Below are positions 7,098 to 11,158 of a stretch of 11,158 nt of DNA, in pieces. Source of the stretch: Actinomycetes bacterium (GTDB lineage Bacteria > Actinomycetota > Acidimicrobiia > Acidimicrobiales > Acidimicrobiaceae). The stretch is from positions 1 through 11,158 of the forward strand of contig JAKBSX010000037.1 in NCBI GenBank assembly GCA_021844725.1. The letters run 5' to 3'. The notes under the pieces were generated by a model. It was given only the letters and a program-made list of their open reading frames with translations. It did no database searches and was not told where the DNA came from. The translations under genes and the position numbers were made by a program. How positions within the stretch are numbered: the first letter of the stretch is position 1; each line of letters opens with the position of its first letter.

Positions 7098-8198
7098 ATG
7101 AGAATCGGCATCGATTGCCATGTCTTGAACGGAAAAGATCAAGGAACAGCGTCTGTTTTACTCAACTTCTTGGAACATGTTCCGTCGAGTCACGAGTACT
7201 TCCTGTATAGCTTCGATACATCTTTGACGAAGAGATTGTTTGACAGGCCGCAGTTTGTTCACAGGGGGCTGTGGATGAAGAGTTCCTTTCTCAGAATTCC
7301 CTTTTTGTTTCCGTATCTTGCGGCAAAAGACAAATGTGACTTTTTCCATTTTAATTACTACAGCCCACCCTTGGGTATCAATTCGGTCATACTGACAGTA
7401 CACGACTTGATTTATCTTGACTTCCCTATGTTTTCTCCCCGGATTAGGAGACTACAGTTTGATGTGCTCACGAGGCTATCGACTCGGACCGCAAAGCACA
7501 TAATAACGGTTTCCGAATATTCCAAAGGGCGAATAATCCATCATTTTCGAGTTCCCGATAGTAAGATATCTATTGTGCCGAACGGTCTCGCCAATAGCTG
7601 GTTCGAGCCTGACCTCAAGAGTATCGCATCTGCATGGTTGAAGATGAGGCGTAAACTTCCCAATAGATACGCCCTGATGGTAGGTAGACTGGATCCGAGA
7701 AAAAACGTTCCTCTGGCTGCGAGAGTCGTGCGGCAATTGGTGAAGGAAAATCTATTGGATGGTCTGATTGTGGTCGGGCCACCTGATTTTGGTACAAACG
7801 CGATCTTTGCCGCTATGGAATCAGACGATACACTAAATTGCGTTACGCACATCTCGGGACTATCCAAGATCGAGTTGCAGGCGGTGTACAAGAACGCGGA
7901 ATTCTTGCTCTACTTGTCGTTGGCAGAAGGGTTTGGGATGCCGCTTATTGAAGCGATGGCTATGAGGACACCTATCATAGCGTCCAATAGGACAGCGATT
8001 CCAGAAGTATGTGGGCAAGGTGGTCTTGTAGTTGAGCTAGATGATTTCCCAGGAATTATTGGTACAGCACGTAGGCTTCTTTCGGATCGGGAAATGAAAA
8101 GTCAGCTGGTCGAAAGAGAGCAGGAAAGAGTGGAGCACTTCAGTGCTTATCGAACCAGCCAAATGTTGTCGGCCCTCTACACTAGGCTATCTGAATAG
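7098..8198 (+). CDS. Glycosyltransferase family 4 (mannosyltransferase-like)
   Basis: This 366-residue protein is a well-formed GT4 glycosyltransferase. N-terminal features are MRIGIDCHVLNG at the start, a strand and loop typical of GT4 mannosyl- or rhamnosyltransferases in O-antigen loci, then LTVHDLIYLDFP at 99-110 and HIITVSEYSKGRI at 134-146. The donor domain has YALMVGRLDPRKNVP at 191-205, HISGLSKIEL at 251-260 and a complete E-x7-E motif, EGFGMPLIE, at 277-285, followed by RTPIIASNRTAIPEV, which forms the donor phosphate and sugar pocket. The length is normal for the family. It begins 3 nt after the FkbM methyltransferase stop with only a weak ribosome binding site, so it is likely translated by coupling. 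Mannose or a related GDP- or UDP-sugar donor is suggested by resemblance but not proven. Confidence 0.94.
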   Translation: MRIGIDCHVLNGKDQGTASVLLNFLEHVPSSHEYFLYSFDTSLTKRLFDRPQFVHRGLWMKSSFLRIPFLFPYLAAKDKCDFFHFNYYSPPLGINSVILTVHDLIYLDFPMFSPRIRRLQFDVLTRLSTRTAKHIITVSEYSKGRIIHHFRVPDSKISIVPNGLANSWFEPDLKSIASAWLKMRRKLPNRYALMVGRLDPRKNVPLAARVVRQLVKENLLDGLIVVGPPDFGTNAIFAAMESDDTLNCVTHISGLSKIELQAVYKNAEFLLYLSLAEGFGMPLIEAMAMRTPIIASNRTAIPEVCGQGGLVVELDDFPGIIGTARRLLSDREMKSQLVEREQERVEHFSAYRTSQMLSALYTRLSE

Positions 8199-8332
8199 CG
8201 TAAAGACTTACAGCGAGCGCCCATTTCCCAGACACGCGATCCAACACCAAGAACGATTCTGGGCTACAAATTATTTGCGGAAGTCGAAGGAAAATTAGCG
8301 ATTAAAATTCAATAATTAGCGAAAGGTAAATT
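8199..8332 (+). promoter_or_regulatory. Spacer with 9-base direct repeat upstream of the epimerase gene
   Basis: This spacer is AT-rich in its last 70 bases. The 9-mer AATTAGCGA occurs at 8293-8301 and again at 8314-8322, a 21-base period (about two helical turns), ending just before the AAGG ribosome binding site of the epimerase gene. The repeat may be an operator-like site or chance in AT-rich sequence. No sigma-70 promoter with good spacing was found, so a promoter role is inferred only from the gap. Confidence 0.3.
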
Positions 8333-9349
8333 ATGAAAAATGAAATAAGATCGTTGGTAACGGGATGTTCCGGTTTTATCGGGTCCCATGTCTCCGAGGA
8401 ACTACTTAAGATGGGGCACCGTGTCGTGGGGATAGATGATCTATCAGGAGGATTCTTGGACAACAACCCAGCGGGTTTGGAATTCCATGAAGGATCAACA
8501 ACCGATTTGGAGTTTATCAATGAATTGTTTGAACAATACAGCTTTGACTATGTTTTTCATTTGGCCGCTTACGCAGCGGAAGGCCTCAGTCATTTTATAA
8601 AGAGATTCAACTATACCAACAATCTTATCGGCAGCGTGAACTTAATTAATGCCTCCGTGAATTCAGGGACGGTTAAGTGTTTCGTGTTCACTTCTTCCAT
8701 TGCCGTATATGGACCTAATCAAGTCCCGATGATTGAGGGTGCAGTTCCACAACCGGAGGACCCATATGGGATTGCTAAGTACGCGGTTGAAATGGATTTG
8801 AAGGAAAGCCACGAAATGTTTGGCTTGGACTACATCGTGTTCCGTCCGCACAACGTGTATGGCGAAAGGCAGAACACAGGCGACCGATATAGAAACGTCA
8901 TAGGTATTTTCATGAATGAAATAATGAACGATCAGCCGATGACGATCTTCGGCGATGGGAAACAAACTAGAGCCTTTAGTTATATAAGTGACGTCGCACC
9001 GATTATTGCCCGCTCGGTGGAGCGCAAGGAAAGCTACAACCAGATTTTCAATGTCGGCGCAGACAAGCCGTATACGGTACTTGAACTTGCACAACAAGTA
9101 GCTAATGTCATGGGGGTGGCTCCAAATGTGAAGCATCTTGATGGAAGAAAAGAAGTTATTCATGCGTTCTCCTCTCATGACAAAATAAAGAAACAATTTG
9201 GGGATCTAATTAGGGGCATACCACTTGAAGAGGGCCTTCACAGGATGGCGGCTTGGGCGAAGACTGCGGGGAGCCGTGAAAGCAAGCGATTTGAAGGGAT
9301 CGAAGTTGCGAAGAACATGCCCCCTTCGTGGAAAGAAATCATTAAGTAG
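8333..9349 (+). CDS. NAD-dependent UDP-hexose 4-epimerase (GalE-like extended SDR)
   Basis: This 338-residue protein is an extended short-chain dehydrogenase/reductase of the nucleotide-sugar epimerase/dehydratase group. It should act in the cytoplasm on a UDP-sugar, supplying a galacto- or gluco-configured precursor to the cluster's transferases. The NAD-binding loop is TGCSGFIG at 10-17, with DD at 35-36 after the second strand for the adenosine ribose. HLAAYA at 76-81, FTSSIAVYG at 119-127 and the catalytic YxxxK (Y145, K149 in DPYGIAK) follow, then RPHNVYGERQ at 161-170 and GDGKQTRAFSYISDVA near 208-222. The C-terminal 30 residues extend beyond the usual fold. The ATG has AAGG about 7 nt upstream. 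The exact substrate (UDP-Glc, UDP-GlcNAc, a uronic acid or UDP-Xyl) cannot be chosen from sequence alone. It is followed 22 nt later by a glycosyltransferase. Confidence 0.92.
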   Translation: MKNEIRSLVTGCSGFIGSHVSEELLKMGHRVVGIDDLSGGFLDNNPAGLEFHEGSTTDLEFINELFEQYSFDYVFHLAAYAAEGLSHFIKRFNYTNNLIGSVNLINASVNSGTVKCFVFTSSIAVYGPNQVPMIEGAVPQPEDPYGIAKYAVEMDLKESHEMFGLDYIVFRPHNVYGERQNTGDRYRNVIGIFMNEIMNDQPMTIFGDGKQTRAFSYISDVAPIIARSVERKESYNQIFNVGADKPYTVLELAQQVANVMGVAPNVKHLDGRKEVIHAFSSHDKIKKQFGDLIRGIPLEEGLHRMAAWAKTAGSRESKRFEGIEVAKNMPPSWKEIIK

Positions 9350-9371
9350 AATTTATTGAGGCTATTCGGAC

Positions 9372-10490
9372 ATGAAAATTGCAATTATCGGTGTACGTGG
9401 TATGCCCTCTTCCTATGGAGGTCTGGAGACATTTGTTGCTGAACTGGCTCCTAGGCTGGTGGAGCGTGGAAATGAGGTCACCGTCTACTGCCGGAGCAGT
9501 CTTTACAGACAAAAGCCACCAACCTTTCGCGGCGTTAGACTCAAATACTTTCCAAGTATCGAGCACAAGGCGTTTTCCACACTATCACATTCGCTCCTGT
9601 CAATTATACACGCCTCTTTTTCTAAGTTTGACGTGATTTTTGTAGTAAATGCTGCTAACGGGTTCTGGGGGGTGATTCCCAAGCTGAGTGGCAGAAGATC
9701 CGTCTTGAACGTTGACGGAATGGAGTGGCTACGGCCTAAATGGAACGGGTTTGCAAGATGGTTCTTCAGGGCCTCAGCTAAGTTCGGCACAAAAACGTAC
9801 GATGCAATAGTCACAGATGCAGAAGAGATGCATCGCCTATATGCTGAACAATTTGGGATCAAGAGTCAGTATATCGCATACGGAGCTAATATCGAGTATT
9901 CAAGCAGTCCCGAGGTTCTAAAGAAATATAATCTTCAGAAAGACAACTACTACCTGGTAGCAAGTCGCTTAATTCCCGATAACAATGCGGATATCATTGT
10001 AGACGGCTTTGTTAAGTCGGGTTCAGGTAAGTACTTAGCAATAGCTGGTGGTGCCGACTACAGGGGAAATAGCGTAGAGCGCGAATTCTTCGACAAACTA
10101 AAGACCTTGGCAAATGATCGAGTCCTTTTTCTGGGCCACATAGATGATCCTCACGAGGTTGTAGAGTTGCATTGCAATTCGTTTGCTTACATTCATGGGC
10201 ACCAATATGGCGGAATAAACCCAGCGTTGTTGAAAGCACTTGGTTGTGGTAATCTCATTCTGGCCAATGCTACACCATTTAACCGCGAAGTATTATGTAA
10301 TGGGGAGTACGGAGTGCTCTTCGACAAGACCCCCGAATCGGTTACTGAAGCTATCAGGAAAGTTGAAGGCGACGAACAATTATGTGAAACGTTTCGCGCG
10401 AAAGCCCGTCACAGGATTGAAATCGCATTCACTTGGGACAAAATTACGCAGCAGTACCTCGACCTCTTCGAAAGAATTGCGGGCGCTTAA
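9372..10490 (+). CDS. DUF1972-type glycosyltransferase (rhamnosyltransferase-like)
   Basis: This 372-residue GT-B protein carries the DUF1972 N-terminal domain found in streptococcal Cps2T/WchF-type and related rhamnosyl- or glucosyltransferases. The signature IGVRGMPSSYGGLETFVAEL is at 6-25, followed by VTVYCR at 36-41 and VLNVDGMEWLRPKWN at 111-125, a family hallmark. The donor half reads YYLVASRLIPDNNAD at 193-207, LFLGHIDDP at 252-260 and GHQYGGINPALLKAL at 276-290, which stands in place of the usual E-x7-E region in this subfamily. The length is complete. Its ATG lies 22 nt after the epimerase stop, with GAGG at 9357-9360 rather far upstream, so the two genes probably share a transcript. 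A rhamnose-type linkage is suggested by family resemblance, but no dTDP-rhamnose synthesis genes are in the window. Confidence 0.92.
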   Translation: MKIAIIGVRGMPSSYGGLETFVAELAPRLVERGNEVTVYCRSSLYRQKPPTFRGVRLKYFPSIEHKAFSTLSHSLLSIIHASFSKFDVIFVVNAANGFWGVIPKLSGRRSVLNVDGMEWLRPKWNGFARWFFRASAKFGTKTYDAIVTDAEEMHRLYAEQFGIKSQYIAYGANIEYSSSPEVLKKYNLQKDNYYLVASRLIPDNNADIIVDGFVKSGSGKYLAIAGGADYRGNSVEREFFDKLKTLANDRVLFLGHIDDPHEVVELHCNSFAYIHGHQYGGINPALLKALGCGNLILANATPFNREVLCNGEYGVLFDKTPESVTEAIRKVEGDEQLCETFRAKARHRIEIAFTWDKITQQYLDLFERIAGA

Positions 10491-10725
10491 GGGTTCCATA
10501 GTTGTGCGGGCATCTGCCGTCAAAGCGACATTTGCAAGACTAGTCTGTCTTTGTGTCTTGTAGCCGGAGGAAGTCAGCTAAATTGTGATTCGGGCCTTCT
10601 CCAAACTCAATGTTTCCTATACAAAATGGATTATGGTACACTTAGGATCAACGAGCCATGACCGCAAACTTTTCTCATTTTGACCATTCGATGCTACACC
10701 TAAAGTGCCGTATGAGCCGATTGCG
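10491..10725 (+). other. Intergenic region between glycan cluster and lipoprotein gene
   Basis: These 235 bases hold no convincing gene. Between 10535 and 10560 the arms CAAGAC and GTCTTG flank a perfect palindrome AGACTAGTCT (10538-10547), so alternative hairpins are possible about 45 bases after the last glycosyltransferase stop. No T-tract follows, so it is not a classic intrinsic terminator. No well-spaced promoter was recognised. The GTG at 10705, in frame with the lipoprotein gene, is not favoured as a start because it would place seven residues before the lysine-arginine of a normal signal peptide. Confidence 0.4.
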
Positions 10726-11061
10726 ATGAAGAGACTGATCCCGATACTTCTGATACTGTTTGCACAAGGGTGCACTCCGGAGGGAACACCGATTTCCGTG
10801 ATTAGAGCGCCGGAACTTGTTCCTCAGTCCCAACCAGACGCTGTTGAGGAAACAGGGATCCGTCAGGATCCAAATACAGGAGGAATCCTGTTGCAATGGT
10901 ACAAAATACAAGGGGTTGCTGGATACAAGGTATTTCGTTCAGACACCCTTGCTCCGGACAGTCTCGCAATCAACTTCTCCGTAGTTGGTGATATAAGCGT
11001 GTCGCAGTTTCTAAATGACACCGAGTTTGTGGACACATACGGAGTCGATCCTTCAATCTAA
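10726..11061 (+). CDS. Small predicted lipoprotein with a partial fibronectin-III-like domain
   Basis: This 111-residue protein begins MKRLIPILLILFAQGC, a short basic start, a hydrophobic stretch and a lipobox-like AQGC. Cys16 is the likely lipidated residue, although Ala at -3 is less usual than Leu. A proline-rich linker follows, then from about residue 50 a fibronectin type III-like segment: GILLQWYKIQGVAGYKVFRSD (strands B and C), FSVVGDI and NDTEFVDTYGVDPSI. The domain would normally continue with a YYYRV-type strand and one more, but the frame ends at tandem stops TAATAA (11059-11064), so it looks truncated. The ATG at 10726 is chosen because it gives a proper signal peptide. The ribosome binding site is poor, and a five-codon frame at 10712-10729 overlaps the start. 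The role is unknown; family resemblance suggests an exported, membrane-anchored protein. Confidence 0.65.
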   Translation: MKRLIPILLILFAQGCTPEGTPISVIRAPELVPQSQPDAVEETGIRQDPNTGGILLQWYKIQGVAGYKVFRSDTLAPDSLAINFSVVGDISVSQFLNDTEFVDTYGVDPSI

Positions 11062-11158
11062 TAACGGCATAGCCGCCGCCGGAATGGTCGTACCATTCAA
11101 AATAAAGACCTTTTGCTGGGACTGCAGTCCCCCATGGTGGGTAAACTACGCGTGGCCT
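10970..11158 (-). CDS. Possible 3' end of a convergent gene, partial at window edge
   Basis: Read on the minus strand from the right edge, one frame stays open for 62 codons to a TGA at 10970-10972. Its first 40 or so residues look protein-like, including VVYPPWGTAVPAKGLYFEWY and then DHSGGGYAVIRLKD, rich in aromatic and glycine residues as in extracellular beta domains. The last 25 residues, antisense to the lipoprotein gene, look random. The start lies outside the window. This could be the tail of a convergent gene overlapping the lipoprotein, a remnant, or chance. I do not recognise a family with confidence, and the loss of quality inside the overlap argues for caution. Confidence 0.22.
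   Translation of the reverse strand, partial: RPRVVYPPWGTAVPAKGLYFEWYDHSGGGYAVIRLKDRLRMCPQTRCHLETATRLYHQLRRS
11082..11098. repeat. Short perfect hairpin after the lipoprotein stop codons
   Basis: GAATGGT (11082-11088), a 3-base loop CGT and ACCATTC (11092-11098) form a 7-bp perfect stem 18 bases after the tandem stops. It is followed by an A-rich run rather than a T-run, so on the plus strand it is at best a weak terminator. Its structure is symmetric, so it could serve either strand. A second perfect palindrome, GGGACTGCAGTCCC, lies at 11118-11131. Confidence 0.35.

Noticed and set aside
8275..8308. TTGCGG and TAAAAT as a sigma-70 promoter before the epimerase gene.
   Set aside because: The spacing is 22 bases, too long for a normal promoter, and neither box is a good match.
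8663..9196. 177-codon minus-strand open frame inside the epimerase gene.
   Set aside because: It lies fully antisense to a gene with complete SDR motifs and shows no domain of its own.
10240..10563. 107-codon plus-strand open frame overlapping the end of the DUF1972 glycosyltransferase.
   Set aside because: It is out of frame with the well-supported glycosyltransferase, is rich in Ser/Thr/Lys and shows no recognisable features.
1..11158. CRISPR arrays, tRNA or rRNA genes, insertion sequences, phage genes, toxin-antitoxin or defence systems.
   Set aside because: No repeat-spacer pattern, no tRNA-like cloverleaf, no transposase or integrase motifs and no defence-type domains were seen. The window is explained by polysaccharide genes.

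Overview
This window is a one-directional block of bacterial surface-polysaccharide genes. It holds ten closely packed plus-strand genes (33-10490) and then a small predicted lipoprotein gene (10726-11061). The content is four GT-B type glycosyltransferases, one GT-A-like protein resembling reversibly glycosylated polypeptide/STELLO proteins, two SAM-dependent methyltransferases of different families, a left-handed beta-helix acyltransferase, a multi-spanning O-antigen polymerase/ligase-type membrane protein, and a GalE-like sugar-nucleotide epimerase. This set is typical of an O-antigen, capsule or exopolysaccharide locus. The host is a bacterium of moderate GC content, probably Gram-negative or from a diderm candidate phylum given the lipoprotein and O-antigen-type ligase. 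Nothing here fixes the phylum. Several genes have good Shine-Dalgarno sequences and others have weak ones.

Layout. Module 1 (33-5982) is tightly spaced and probably one transcript: methyltransferase, GT4 glycosyltransferase, divergent glycosyltransferase, acyltransferase, Wzy/WaaL-like protein and RGP/STELLO-like protein. Two joints overlap: a 4-nt TTGA overlap at 578-581 and a 20-nt overlap at 4957-4976. A gap of about 290 bases follows with no convincing gene. Module 2 (6276-8198) is an FkbM-family methyltransferase followed 3 nt later by a GT4 glycosyltransferase. A 134-base spacer leads to module 3 (8333-10490), a UDP-hexose epimerase and a DUF1972-type glycosyltransferase. After 235 non-coding bases comes the lipoprotein gene. 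Its fibronectin-III-like domain appears cut short at a double stop codon, and a protein-like minus-strand frame runs in from the right edge of the window.

How the genes fit together (inference). The epimerase supplies a nucleotide sugar. The glycosyltransferases build an oligosaccharide on a lipid carrier. The acyltransferase and two methyltransferases decorate it. The membrane protein polymerises it or transfers it to its final acceptor. The RGP/STELLO-like protein may interconvert a pyranose/furanose nucleotide sugar or act as a glycosyltransferase. No flippase, chain-length regulator or initiating phosphoglycosyltransferase is seen here, so the locus must extend beyond the window, most likely to the left.

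The item most worth following is the protein at 4957-5982. By eye it aligns with the eukaryotic RGP/UDP-arabinopyranose mutase and STELLO superfamily and keeps the arginine that is reversibly glycosylated in plant mutases.
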